Assembly: GCA_007844125.1 (NCBI GenBank)
Contig: CM017572.1
Location: 23,783,879 to 23,847,878, forward strand
Origin: Sinonovacula constricta
Taxonomy: Eukaryota; Mollusca; Bivalvia; Cardiida; Solecurtidae
Length of the DNA: 64,000 nucleotides
Direction of reading: 5' to 3'
Program-made: the position numbers and the translations under genes
Shown here: positions 34,555 to 46,209 of the stretch, piece after piece
Layout of the letters: the number at the start of each line of letters is the position of its first letter
How positions within the stretch are numbered: the first letter of the stretch is position 1
The notes under the pieces: generated by a model
Databases searched by the model: none
Told to the model about the DNA's origin: nothing
The model's input: only the letters and a program-made list of their open reading frames with translations

Positions 34555-35045
34555 ATGAGGTTTAGGCAAATAACGTAGAATCTGCAAGCAGCTGCTGGAA
34601 ATGATCTGTGATAACAAATCAGGGTCTGCACTATTATCAGGTTTGTGAAATAATAAAGAATAGAATGAATCAAGCTCTTAGTTAAATGCATTTGTTAACA
34701 ACAAGAAATAAATTGTTGCTTTTGTTTTGCTTACAGTTGTTTATTTCTTGTTTCTGTGTAGTTACAGAATCAAAATTGGTGTAAATTTGCCATGTATTCA
34801 ATTCTGCACAATGTTTGTGAACAAAAATTGCATCACTAAACACTACATGTACCAACCTACTTAATTTCATGTCTGTGAGATGTACTAAGGGCAAAAAGCA
34901 GGACTCAAGAAACAAAATGGCTGCCAGCTCTGGTAAAACATTACATAAGAAAGTAATTTTGCTTGAGAATCTGCAGCTTATAGTGCAGATCCTGATTAGA
35001 AAGCTCCCATCACATTGTGATTAGCAGGCTAAGATCTAACAATAT
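34555..35045. repeat. Two family G copies
   Basis: 34560-34640 has 'aggcaaataacgtagaatct', 'gcagctgctgg' and 'cagggtctgcactattatca'. 34965-35045 has 'cttatagtgcagatcctgat', 'agaaagctcccatcacattg' and 'gattagcaggctaagatct'. These are the solo forms most similar to the capped end of the 70-bp satellite. Confidence 0.5.
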
Positions 35046-35841
35046 AAAAGTATGAAGTATAGATTGCTTGCAAACCTAGCAAATAAAGTGCTGAAAATTC
35101 CATTCCCTTGAATATTGTAAGTCTTGTAGTGGAGAGTGGTGAATAGTCTCCCTTTGATACTCAATTAGAGATCATTTTGTCTTCTCTGCTATCCTCTGAC
35201 TGATTGAAATTTGATATATTAGAATTAAAACAAATGTAGGTTGTTGTTTTTTTTCCTTTTCTATTTTGCACTGATGTATATGGATGTTTGGTGTTTAATA
35301 TCTAATTTTCTCTCCTCACAAATTCCCTGGGCCTTCTTACGAACAGAATAAAGATCTGATTCTGCAAAAAAAAATCATTTTGTCATGATTTTTTTTGGAT
35401 AAAGTTCCCAGAAAAACAGCTTTGTTGCAAATTCGTTTCAGGATGTAAGCATATAAATGTGTTATGTAGATTGTATTTTGCTGTAGACACTAGGTCCAGA
35501 AAAGAGATACTTTGAAAATTCAATTGGAATTCCGTCGGGATGTTTTTTAAGAAATTCTGTAGAATTATACAGTCAATTTGGCTTAGGTAAGGAAATCTTA
35601 CAATTATGATTGTATACACTTTTATTCATGGAAGCTTTATTCCAGTGATAAAACACAGTGCCATTGGCCCAAATAATAGGCTCTCTTTATCTTTTGAGAT
35701 TAAAATGCAGCTTAGGATGTAATAATCGATCCCTGAAAAATACTGACAAAATACTGCCGAAGTTACAAGATGCTAGTCTAAACCTTCATGTTCGCTTTGA
35801 CCAGAAAATGCCAAGTTTACTGGTGGTTATTTTCTCCACAG

Positions 35842-35991
35842 CGTATTCTGGAATATTCATTTACATCAGTACCCAAGAGCTTCAGTGGACAACTCATTAG
35901 CAAAAGTCGAAAGCTTTGGCGGAGATTCACGTATTGTTCCTGCTTAATCCCTTATTTTACCTCCAAAACCGTAATATCCGATCCTCATTAG
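35842..35991. CDS. Exon-like open segment, strand ambiguous
   Basis: On + it follows a very good acceptor ('ttattttctccacag') and reads RILEYSFTSVPKSFSGQLIS onward to TAG at 35991, with a possible donor 'gtaata' inside. On - the same DNA reads EQYVNLRQSFRLLLMSCPLK after a weak acceptor and reaches a donor 'gtaaat'. Both look protein-like, and neither is linked by phase to another exon. It may be a real exon on one strand or a chance open region. Confidence 0.25.
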
Positions 35992-35994
35992 AAT

Positions 35995-36072
35995 ATTCTG
36001 CATGAGACAATTCTATTGAGTACCAATAGTAATAGGTTGCTTTGAGAATTATTGGATATATTGCTACCCCAC
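35995..36072 (+). repeat. MITE-like repeat family E, copy
   Basis: 'tctattgagtaccaatagta' and 'ttgagaattattggatatat' match family E words. Confidence 0.5.
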
Positions 36073-36085
36073 AAAAGAAACTCCT

Positions 36086-36392
36086 CCGGATCTGGTAGCA
36101 CAATCGGTAGAGCGTCGGCTCCAGGTATGGGAGGACCAGGGTTCTGTCCTGGACTGTGACATATCAAAGTCGTTAAAAATGGTATTGGTATAGCTAATGC
36201 TCAAGCAAGTATAAGGGTAGTTCCACGACTGATTTGCCAGGTGTCAGGATAATGTGACTGGGTGTGGTATCATTTGAGGTGTTCACTGCATGCTATACAC
36301 AGTGAAGGCAGCACTATATCTGTTTCAAGTGGACACCGTCTCCAGATAACTGAAATACTGTTGTTGGGATGATAAACCCAACAAACAAAAGA
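36086..36392 (+). repeat. SINE B, full length
   Basis: 'ggatctggtagcacaatcgg', 'agagcgtcggctccaggtat' and B box 'gggttctgtcctgg', with full body and 'gataaacccaacaaacaaaa'. Confidence 0.95.
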
Positions 36393-36399
36393 AACTCCT

Positions 36400-37380
36400 G
36401 CATTTATTTATAGCTTTAGCTTTACCCATAGCATCCCATTGGTTTGGAGCAGGGTAGGTGGAAAGTGGTTTCTTTGATGAAAGGAGCCTGTCATCATTCA
36501 ATCATATTTTTGTAAACATACATATAGGGTTTCAACACAGAGGATATCTTTGAAATATGGCTTTTCCTGTTGTTGGTTGGACTTGGGTATTAAACAGACA
36601 GTAGAAAGAGGTTTAGATGTAAGATTTGTTTTTCTGACAGAAGAAAATATTTTCTGACAGTATTAAAGGTCTGTCTTGGCTGTGGTCCTGTTCAAAAGTT
36701 CGATACTTTTTCTTAAATTTCTCAAAATAATAAAAAAAGGTTCAAACCCTACTCCAGATGGTAGAGAGCTTGCTTGTAGCATAATAAATTCCATGCAAGC
36801 TTTGAAATAAACAATATTTTTTGGTTCTAGTAACAGAAGTTTTAATTATTAATGTGTTAAAAAAAAGAAAATTGCTCAAGACCACCAGTTTAAAAGAAAT
36901 AAATGTTCAGTTGCCACCAGTTGAGTATTAATGACTTCATTTCAGACCACTCTCATTGATGAACGTGTTGAAAGCGAATGTGTAATTTAGACATCCCTCA
37001 GTACTATACAATAATGTATCAAACTGTGTTTACATGAAGCCTTATCCATTTTCTCAACTAGTCTTTTTTTGTGTGTACACAATACAACACACTGCAGTAT
37101 GACACAATTTGTTTAACACAGACTGATATTGTGGTGTGAGACATTGTAGATGTGATTGGTACTCTGTTATATAACAGTGGTGGTCAGACTTGACTGAATG
37201 CATGCTTCTCACACTGTAAATGGATTAAGTGACAAACGTATCCCAGTGTTCAGTCTGGCTTACCCTCTCACATGGTAAAGAAGTATCTGGCCATTTGAAA
37301 TTTTCACACAGCCTCTTACATAAGTGCCAATAGAATGGTTGGACACACCATTTCTCCTGGACGCTGGTGAGAATTGTCTT
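36400..37380. other. Unique AT-rich stretch, nothing recognised
   Basis: No repeat family copy or convincing exon found. Confidence 0.35.
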
Positions 37381-37430
37381 ATATTAGCTTTTGCCAGGCA
37401 AAATTATATTATTATATATTACATTCAGGA

Positions 37431-37454
37431 TTATTATTATTATTATTATTATTG
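37431..37454. repeat. ATT microsatellite
   Basis: About eight perfect ATT units. Confidence 0.9.
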
Positions 37455-37984
37455 AGTTACCCAAGTTTTTGTGGCAGTCAATGAGTTGTTGGTATACCTT
37501 GAAGTGCGGAATACATTTGAAATTTGTCTCTGTTGTAGTTATCAGGTCACTTCTCAGCGTTTTTGGGACAAGTCTATTTTGTAGAGAGGTGTGGTGTTTC
37601 GAGTGGTTAAAATAAAATACGTACCAATTCCACTTCGTAACACATGTGTAAGGTACCAATTTCGCAACTTTCAACCAGGTGGGTTAAGCAGGTTTTATTT
37701 TTATCTGTTAGCAGTTCTGTACTAAGGTTTTTAAATTGTTGTTCAGTATTCCTTACATGGGTTCAATAAAAAGTTTGGTTACATTTATATTTTTACATTT
37801 GCAATAATAGGTGATGGTCGAACGTTCGAGCATTTTTTCAGCTGACTTTAAGTGAGATTATCCCATGTTGTTGTGAGTAGATAATGTAACTTACTGTTAA
37901 AGCAAAAATAGTATGCCCTTCAATGCTTTGCTTCAATGCTGTTATTATGTACAAAAACTACTTGAAAACAACTGCGTGCAAAAG

Positions 37985-38258
37985 GTGGGCTCCCATGGCA
38001 TAGTGGTAGAGTCGCCGATTTGTAACTCCTCTGACTGTTTAGCCTCTCACCAGCTGGGTTCGAATCACGTTTTGGGCAAAGGACTTCATGTGGGAAGGTC
38101 TTCCAGCTGACATGTGGGAAGGTCTTCCATCTGACTTGCAGTGCCCCGAAGGTTCTACCCAGACATTTGTTTGGGGTCTGCCTCCACCACATTAGCTAGA
38201 CAGCACTATAAGGATCATAATTAGTTGCTGCAATATATTTCAAAAACAAAAACAACCA
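37985..38258 (+). repeat. SINE A with an internal 24-bp tandem duplication
   Basis: Full head 'ctcccatggcatagtggtag', B box 'gggttcgaatcac' and a complete tail. The segment 'tgtgggaaggtcttccagct' plus 'gaca' occurs twice in a row (38089-38136), making this copy longer than its relatives. Confidence 0.95.
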
Positions 38259-39519
38259 AAGCATGCAAAGATAATTTGACATATTGAGTACTTCTTGGCA
38301 GCACTTGCTGATCTGGAACTGCTCATCTGAAGCTACACTGGTTTCCCATGAGTTATATAAAAAAATGTGTTCCCTGAAGACATTTTCTTCGCTGATTATA
38401 GCCTATATGCCTGTTGTTTAGACAATGTTGGCAAGAAATGAGCACTAGATTTGTTATATTAGGTTTTAAATCTCCTGAAGCTGATAATATTGACCAGAAT
38501 AGAAACTTTCACGAAATGTGTCAAACTTGTGTTTTTTGTGTGTGTTTCTTTGAGTGTTTTCTATCTTATGATGCATAGTAAAAGAGAAACCATGACTGTT
38601 TATTATTTGTAACACAGTTGAGCATCAGGAGCCAGGTGACATTTATGAATGTATAACCTGTTAGGTTCTAAAATTGGACAATGATGGATAATTTAATGCA
38701 AGAAACCATGTATGTATGATGACATTTATGATTGTTTTCTTATTTACTGAATTCTTTAAAAAAAATGATCTTAAACAGCCCCATGCATACTCTGCAGCTT
38801 TGAAAAGATAAAGTGGGTTGACATTTATGATTCAGAAACACGCCCCTCAGGTTGTAAAAAAAAAAAAAAAAATCTCTTAACTAGCATATTGCTTGTTAAA
38901 TAGTGACTAATGCCTGTTAAATTGGTTTAGTTTTTGTTCTTAAACAACCTGTCTCGTCTACTACATGCAGGGTTTTCAAATGAGAGATTAAAACTATTGA
39001 CCCCCAATGAAGAAAAACATTAAACTTAAATTCAATTTATGTCTGACAGGAGTTGCCTCCCCTGGAAGCTCTTTACTGTAGAGGCTGGGAGGGCTCTATA
39101 TATACTATATGAATCTTCACAGGAAGAAGAGTTTCCATGGTTGTGATGTCACAGGTTTTAGGGTTTCCAACTGCGATAGGATGGGTTCTAGGATGGGTTC
39201 TACAAAGAAGGCAGCAGATAAAGTAATAATAAAGTAACTGTGTTGAATATTTCCGGGCTACAAAAAACCCGCCATGTCAGCTTTGGGGGTCGTGTGCTGT
39301 GATATGGGGGGTATCTGAAAACATACGTTTTTTCAAAGGAACTCCTAATTAGATTATTCCTGAAGGAATTTTCCCTTTTGGAAAACAATCTGCCAGACTC
39401 ATATGAACCCCCCATGACTCGTGACTGGGTCTCTTGACAGCTGAGTAATGCCAGGAGTGGATAGGAAATCTTAATAATCCAGAGAACTACAGATAAAGGC
39501 AGTCATTCTGATCTTGGTA

Positions 39520-39620
39520 AGATATATCCCATAATTCTTAAACCAAACCCAATATTGTAGGGACTCATTGAAATTTGGCGCATCAAGGTGGGTCTATTGA
39601 GTACCAGGGGGTTCAAAAGT
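39520..39620 (-). repeat. MITE-like repeat family E, copy
   Basis: 'agatatatcccataattctt', 'aaaccaaacccaatattgta' and 'gggtctattgagtaccaggg'. Confidence 0.6.
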
Positions 39621-40283
39621 GACAGAAAGGCGCTATCAAGACAAAACAGTCCAATTATCTGCAGCTGTAAAAATTAAGACTTGGATAGAAAAGTTTGATT
39701 TTCATGTTGGCTTTAATATATTTTTAATATTTGTCTGATTTCTGTTTTTTACTCTGACCACTGAAGTAAATTGCAAATCATCTGCCATGTTCATTTTATT
39801 TTATGAGTGCAGTTATTTATTACTGCACTAAGTAATTTAAAGAAATAAATGTTAAATCTGATTTATGACATCATAAAATGAAGCTGCTAAACCAACCTCA
39901 CCCCCCACATTACACGTGTGTAGTTAAAGTGTTTGGATATTTATAGGATGTATCAGTAAAAAAGACAGTAAAAAAGACTGACTTATTATCAAACAATTAT
40001 ATTTGCAGTTTAAAAGATGAGACCAGGATATGTTCGATCTTTATTCATTAAATCAGTGATCTTAGGTCTGCTGTGGATTAAAGTGCACTCGTTATAAAAT
40101 TAGTGCACTGAATTATTCAATTTACTTAATTAAATACAAGACAAAATTTAAGAATATTTAATTTTGTTCTGAAAGATTGGGTTTGTTTTTAATCATATAA
40201 ATTTAGAGTTTGTCCTATAAATTACATGCCTCATATAAAATCATAACTGGCTTAAAAGACCACTTGCAATAACTATTAGCCAA

Positions 40284-40562
40284 GAATGGGAGGCGCTTGT
40301 TTCAGTCCTGTGCTGCGACATAACACAGTCGTTTAAAATAGTAGCGGTATAGCTCACTTGCTAATGCTCAAGCAAATATAAGGGCGGCTCCACGACTGGT
40401 TGGTCCAGTGTCACAATAGTATGACTGGGTGTGGTATCATGTAAGGTGTTCATGGCATGCTATGCACAGTGAAGGCAGCACTATATCGGAATCAAGTGGA
40501 CACCATCTCCAGATAACTGTAATACTGTTGGTGGAGCCATAAACCCAATAAACAAACAAACT
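40284..40562 (+). repeat. SINE B, head truncated
   Basis: Starts at 'atgggaggcgcttgtttcag'. The body 'ggtgtggtatcatgtaaggt' and the tail 'ataaacccaataaacaaac' are complete. Confidence 0.94.
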
Positions 40563-40674
40563 GGTCTAAAGTTCTAACATCATGCAATGATTTGTTTGAA
40601 TTACCTTGTGTCATTATCATAGTGTGCAAGAATGGTTACCTGCTTATAATCTTGACCTGCTTTGGTAATAATCA

Positions 40675-40706
40675 TGTTTGTTTTTTGGGTTTATCATCCC
40701 ACCAAT
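40675..40706 (-). repeat. SINE B 3' end fragment, reverse
   Basis: 'tttttgggtttatcatccca' is the reverse of the SINE B 3' end. Confidence 0.6.
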
Positions 40707-40749
40707 TATAATATTGATCTGCTTATGTAAGCACATATTTTTTAATTGT

Positions 40750-40862
40750 GTTGGGGAAGTAATGCAGATCTAGACGAGCCAGCTCCTGATATAATAGATC
40801 AGAGTCAATGTCTGCACTTAATTGCCACTAAATCTCTAGGAATCTGTGTTAGCTTATTGTTT
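40750..40862. repeat. Family G copy
   Basis: 'aatgcagatctagacgagcc' with 'agctcctg' (satellite-like wording) and 'gatcagagtcaatgtctgca'. Confidence 0.5.
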
Positions 40863-40869
40863 GGTTGAA

Positions 40870-42000
40870 ACAAAACACTAATAAAAGGTTAGGGTTGTTG
40901 AGAAAATATTAATGTAACTGGATTATAGTTAGTACATGTGTTTAGCAGGTTTCTACACTAAGTTTTTTTATGAATAGTCTGTGAATATTGTGAATATCGG
41001 TACACTGCACCATAAGCACAATTGGTTGCGTGATTTATGTCAGATATGGTATGATGAGGTCAAGGGTGATGTTTGACAGAGAAAAGTGTCAAAACATTTT
41101 CTGCCAAGCTGGTGGTTGCCTCACGCAGTGTCGTGTCAAGTCGTTTGATCTGAGTGTACAGATAATATAGTGTCTCATACCTTGCTTTGATCCCAAGACG
41201 ATTTTTTTATTATTCTTGTTTTATGACACTAACTGTACGTAGTGACTTGACTAATGTTGTGTTGTATTTTATTTTTGGAGGTACCTACCTGTAAATTATT
41301 TACAACTCATTGTGATTACATCAGGCTACCTTATTGTGGTTACCTTGCTGAATAAGATTATATTCAATTTAATTTTTTAAAATTTATTTTCTGTTATTCT
41401 AAATATACTAAGACATACTTTGAAACACTGCATTGAAAGTAATTCTGTTTAAATATACAAGATGTGAGGTTCTTGGGGGATGAGATATAGCAGTCAGACA
41501 TACAGGTTTTTCATGTGACTCTTTTTAGCTCTTCTTATCTGGAGGTAAAAAGTGATGCTATTGTCATGATCTTTATGCCAGTGTCTGCTTTGGCTGACCT
41601 TTTTGCTAAGGTCCATTTCTTGAAGAAGAAAAAAAAGTGTCGAATAATTTCACTTTAACCTTTGAATATTCGTTCACTTATTAAAAGTGGAACCATTTCA
41701 AAAGGGCAGAAAACTCTAAAGATTTATTGTAGAATAGCATGTATGCCTCTTTTTTTAACTTGAATTTTTTATTATACCAGCATGTTAAAAGTGGAGCGTA
41801 CCGTCTATAGACAGCTCTTGTTTTATAATCTCAACAGTTTGGACTTAGCACTATTCTCCATCATTTATCATGATTTTGAGAAATTTACTAAAATATTCAT
41901 CAGATTGTCATTTTTTTCTGCTTTGATAAATAATGAAATTATCCATTTAGCTTACATACAGCTTCCAATAATTATGTCTCATTTCCATTGCATTCATTGT
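40870..42000. other. Unique AT-rich stretch, nothing recognised
   Basis: Immediately downstream (on the - strand) of the proposed end of the - strand gene. No repeats or exons recognised. Confidence 0.35.
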
Positions 42001-42010
42001 ATATAAATAA

Positions 42011-42016
42011 TTTATT
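42011..42016 (-). promoter_or_regulatory. Polyadenylation signal AATAAA (- strand)
   Basis: TTTATT on the + strand, 177 bp beyond the stop codon of the proposed terminal exon 42193-42365. Confidence 0.4.
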
Positions 42017-42192
42017 ATATTGTGCTGTTATTTGGCATTATTTAGCTATTGTTTTTTCTTTCTGGCAAATTCATTTGTTTGAGAACTATTTACTATCTGA
42101 ATGGCTGAAAGCAGCACCCCAGTTAATGCTCCATTAGGCTTTATCTGCATGTTGTGAAAAACAAGATATGTAAAATTATATTTTAAAAGGCC

Positions 42193-42365
42193 TTAAACTT
42201 GCCTCGTCTGTTCAGAATGATGTGTTCTCTGATGACTTATGGCCTTTGTATGCCAGAACTGCTCAGCGTCATTGTCTTCCATGTTTTGTGATGGTAAAAC
42301 ATCCATATTATGTTTTATCAGTAATTCAACTGAACCACCTTGCTTTGTTTGAAACAGGTAGATTG
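42193..42365 (-). CDS. Candidate terminal exon of the - strand gene
   Basis: On the - strand, after 'taatgcttttag', a 173-bp segment is open for 56 codons plus a stop. It reads IYLFQTKQGGSVELLIKHNM and ends THHSEQTRQV. Two bases at its start complete a split codon, matching the phase-1 end of 42971-43042. An AATAAA lies downstream. The composition is hydrophilic and its end is rich in His, Gln and Arg. No domain is recognised. Confidence 0.42.
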
Positions 42366-42464
42366 CTAAAAGCATTAAGAGCTTAGAAAACCCTTGACTC
42401 ATATTTATGAAGGCTCTGGGACTATTATTAAGTTACTAAGTCTTAACCTGTGTGGCAGTTATTG

Positions 42465-42545
42465 ATCAGATTTAGGTAAATAGTCAAGATCCTGATCAGC
42501 CAGGAGTTTTTGGATCATTATCTGCATTATTTTCAGAGTCTGAAG
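42465..42545. repeat. Family G copy
   Basis: 'ggtaaatagtcaagatcctg', 'atcagccaggag' and 'atctgcattattttcag'. Confidence 0.5.
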
Positions 42546-42970
42546 CAGTGGGTGTAGTTGACTTTTTACATAAATATTAGAAAATTAGTTTGGGTTATTG
42601 ACAGGTTTAGAAGGTAAAAGGCTAAGGGATTATGTGAAGTTATTTATACTTTAGGTGAAAAAAGCGATAAAATAGCTGATAGTGTGGCAGTGATGACTGT
42701 GATAACTTTCAGCACTTTCAGCGCTTTGATCTGCTGAGAGATGAGTAATTGGGTGGTAAGATAAGTCAAGTTGAGGCAACTCATATATCTAGGTTCTGTA
42801 TTATATAGAACATCCAGTATCTCGGGTTCAGCCATTTTGTTTGTTTAGTATTTGTTTTATTGTCCAGTGTCAAACACATTCTCTGAGTTAAAAAGTACAA
42901 CATAATTCATTGTTTCATTGCTATTAACAGGATAATTTTAATTGATCGTTTTATCTGTTCAGTCACTTAC

Positions 42971-43042
42971 CTCTCCGATAAAATAAACCCCAAAGACTTT
43001 GTTCATTTATTTTATAAAACAGTGTATTTTGCTCATAATATT
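42971..43042 (-). CDS. Candidate internal exon of the - strand gene
   Basis: 72 bp, with acceptor 'ggaatttttttttaaaaag' and a strong donor (GGAGAG then gtaagtga). One frame is open and reads YYEQNTLFYKINEQSLWGLF then YRR, with two bases in and one base out, the same phase as its neighbours. Aromatic and charged residues alternate as in an amphipathic helix. Confidence 0.45.
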
Positions 43043-43129
43043 CTTTTTAAAAAAAAATTCCAAAATATTTCGAAGCTGATTATTTTTTGTATCATATGTT
43101 GCTAACAATGTCTTTTTTGTCCTTTTCAT

Positions 43130-43165
43130 GTGCTGTTCCTCTTGTACCATCTACAGGTAAGTAAC
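43130..43165 (+). other. Candidate recursive splice site
   Basis: 'gtgctgttcctcttgtacca' then 'tctacag' abuts 'gtaagtaac' at 43157. A pyrimidine-rich acceptor joined directly to a consensus donor is the known form of a ratcheting (zero-length exon) site in long introns. The host transcript would be on the + strand, where no exon nearby is secure. A related sequence occurs at 19480-19512. Confidence 0.3.
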
Positions 43166-44204
43166 AACATATTTAAAATACAACATAATGTTCCAATTGG
43201 GACATCCTTGCCTTACTCTAAGCATGCTGTTGTATTGTTTTTACATCAGATTTTTTTTTATTTAGTAGACATAGTCTTCCTACACTGACAGGTTTTTGAC
43301 AGGTCAACACTTTCTGAAAAACAAAATGAAAAATCTTCCAAGAAAGTTGAAGCGGTGCAAGTGGTCATAAAAATAGCAGCAACGGATTTTTTTTTCCGAA
43401 GTTCTGTCAAATTTTGCCTTTGATTGTCTGGAATTAGCCAGCCAAGGTGGCACAATTAAGAATTCAAATTGGCTAATTAAATTTGTCCAAATCGAGATAG
43501 GGTTGTAATATGACAAGTTTCTTCTTGAAACCCACTGGCAGCCTTCAGTTGGTGTTCTAACTTGGTTATCATTTCTGAGCTGATGGGATAATAAAATATT
43601 AAACCTTTTATTACTCCTCTGCATGCTTGGAATTTTTTGATGTTTTTGTGCAATTGTCTTTTTTTAATTTCTGCCGCTTTGATAACTGAAAATACTTACA
43701 TATATTTTAATATTGCTTTTATTTGTGTTTTTTGTTGTTGTTTTTTTAATTTGTTGTCATCCTTGCTATGATGTGTTTTTTTCAAACTACTGAATTGTGT
43801 CCCTAGAGGAGTAACTGATCATACTTAAAAAAAGTTGGTGGATGTTTTGTCATTGCCCTTGTTGGTTGATTTGTTTTTTCTGGAATTCTTTTGAAAGGTT
43901 TCTGGGCATAAAGATGAAACAATGGCTAACGGAGGCTTTGAGGGCTTCAATTTGTCTTCAAATGTCTGGCATTTTTTTTATAGTTCTGGCTATGGTGTTT
44001 GCCAGTTTGTCAGTTGCCATTTCAAGCATTAGACAAACAATTATGAATGACAATTGTTGGAAATTGAGAGGATGATGAAATTTGAGTTTCTTTGACATAT
44101 GAGAAGTGATGAACACTGATTACAGAAGTTCAGGGATTTAGTTCTGTTATCTGACAATAAGTGGACAAAAAAATAAAAAAAAATTCTTCTCCAATAACTA
44201 AGTA

Positions 44205-44435
44205 TATTCCCATGGCTGAGCAGTCAGAGTCACTGACTTGCAACTACTCAGCCCCTTACTGCATGGGTTGGAGCCTCAGACGGGGTGACAACTCTTGTGT
44301 TTGGAGGTTTTCCTGCTAACCTGTGGTGAGCCAGTGGTTCTACCCAGATGTAAGTCTGGGGTCTTCCTCCACTAATAATTAGCTGGACATTGCCAATATT
44401 ACCATAATTGTTTTGGTGGGATGTAACATAAAGAT
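44205..44435 (+). repeat. SINE A, full length
   Basis: 'attcccatggctgagcagtc', B box 'gggttggagcctc', 'ctacccagatgtaagtctgg' and 'aataattagctggacattgc', with tail 'ggtgggatgtaacataaag'. Belongs to the 'aattagctgg' subtype. Confidence 0.94.
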
Positions 44436-44677
44436 CTGTGTGAATAGTGAAGCATAAATCCCCACTCGTCATTTCGAACTTATCCTATCTGAGCCATGCT
44501 GCAGAGATGGCTATTTTTAGAATAAGAAAACCATGTGGCCACTTTTAAGATTGTTGTATCATTGTCCCGGGTAGTCTGCTCTGATGTCATTATCTGTTAT
44601 TAGCCAAGATTACTATCATGTTTATTCATAGATTTGGAAAAAATTAACATTTAATGATGTGACAATGTGCTCAAAAT

Positions 44678-44870
44678 TGTCTTTAAAGTTGGTAGAAGTG
44701 GCTTCCCTCCTTATGTACGTGGCTAAGGGTACAGCATTACAGCTGACTTGTCGTGTCAGTATAATGGACCGGCCGGGTTCAGTGCATGGGCACCTCATAA
44801 CTGCCCCTGTGCTATAATGATAGAAATGTCGTTGCACAGTATCGGCAAAAATGCCGGCAAATCCAAATCC
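44678..44870 (+). repeat. SINE C, 5' truncated
   Basis: 'ctttaaagttggtagaagtg', 'gtcagtataatggaccggcc' and 'cggcaaaaatgccggcaaat'. Confidence 0.95.
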
Positions 44871-44944
44871 TAATTCCCCAAAGTAGTGGTAAGATTTTGA
44901 AACATGTATTTGATATAAGCAAACAGTTTGATACCACCTTTAGC

Positions 44945-45008
44945 ACAAAACCTGTTTGGCATAAAGCTGTACGATCAGTATCTGCACTACTTGCTGCAAT
45001 GTATATGT
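44945..45008. repeat. Family G fragment
   Basis: 'aaagctgtacgatcagtatc' and 'tgcactacttgctgcaatg'. Confidence 0.45.
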
Positions 45009-45265
45009 CAAATTTAGATGTCCCTTGGTCTGGAGTTGTCTGGCAGTAGCCAAAAAAAAGACCTTATAAAATGTAGAGGGTTGGGGGTAACAGCACATGG
45101 GGGTATTGATACTGATCAGTTTCGATGGCTTGATGATGGGTTTGTGACTCAGAACAGAGACATCTGACAGCATGTGTCAGGTGACACAATTTTTTTTTTT
45201 CCAGCAGACCTACGTGACTAAGGGGGTGGGTAGGAAAGGTAGAAAGGTGGATTGTTTTGTTACAT

Positions 45266-45332
45266 TGGCACACAACATTTCAATTAATGGTCATGTTGGT
45301 CATGCCCAGCTAATTATTGGTGGAGAAAGTCA
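45266..45332 (-). repeat. SINE A 3' fragment, reverse
   Basis: 'aattaatggtcatgttggtc' and 'cagctaattattggtggaga'. Confidence 0.75.
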
Positions 45333-45404
45333 CATGAATATCATCTATAACATAAGTGCGTGGAAATATCTGAAGTAAAGATTTTTGGGGCCATGAACAC
45401 CATA

Positions 45405-45768
45405 TATATCCTTCTGTTAAAAATAAGAATCAGTTTTTGATATTGTCAATTTGGTGGATGCCATCTTTCAACCATATATAGCATTCTGCTTTATAAAGAA
45501 CCAGTTTTTAAAGTTGTCAATTTGGTGGATGCCATCTTTCAACCATATATAGCATTCTGCTTTATAAAGAACCAGTTTTTGATATTGTCAATTTGGTGGA
45601 TGCCATCTTTCAACCATATAAAATCTTCTGTTTACCAAAGAAGCAGTTTTTGATATCGTCAATTTGGTGGTCATGGATGCAATCTTTCAACCATATAAAG
45701 CATTCTGCTTAATAAAGAAGTTTTCGAAATTGTCAATTTGCTGGATGCAGTCTTTCAACAAGGATGGC
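45405..45768. repeat. 71-bp minisatellite, about five units
   Basis: Unit: cagtttttgatattgtcaat, ttggtggatgccatctttca, accatatatagcattctgct, ttataaagaac. Unit starts are at 45431, 45502, 45573 and 45644, with a diverged fifth unit to 45768. Units 1-3 are nearly identical; units 4-5 are decayed and contain a small 'tggtcatgg' insertion. It lies next to the exon at 45882-45965, within the proposed intron. Confidence 0.95.
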
Positions 45769-45881
45769 AATTGTTAGACTCCTGCAGTGTTACATGACAG
45801 TGAGATGTACTGCAGACAGTTAGGCTGATGATTATTAGATGATGCGTCGATTCATCGGCGCCAGTGCTTCCTGTCACATAC

Positions 45882-45965
45882 CACGGACGGTGACAAGCCT
45901 CTCTTTGACACAGAGCAGACCTCGCAGAGCTTGCTGCAAGCTTCTGTCGTCCCGGAGCATAATAT
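45882..45965 (-). CDS. Internal exon of the - strand gene
   Basis: 84 bp, markedly richer in G+C than its surroundings, after 'tgttactaatcag' and before the donor 'gtatgtga'. Open in one frame as IMLRDDRSLQQALRGLLCVK then ERLVTVR, with a split codon at both ends (two bases in, one out). The sequence suggests a charged amphipathic helix. The phase fits both a shortened 52748-52875 exon upstream and 43042-42971 downstream. Protein family not recognised. Confidence 0.55.
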
Positions 45966-46209
45966 CTGATTAGTAACATGTAACAGAGCTTCTATTGGAC
46001 ATTGATTATTTACCTGATTTCAGGATCACAATAATGTGTGACATTCATGCAACAGCATGCACCAAAGATGGTGCGTTCTGGGTGCTATGTGCTGGCATGC
46101 TTCTGGTGGTATTGATGCTTTAAAGGTGCTATCCGACAGTTTGCCTATATCAAATACATGTGACAATATCTTTCCCAGTTTTGAGGGAAAGTAACCTTTA
46201 TTTTGCATG

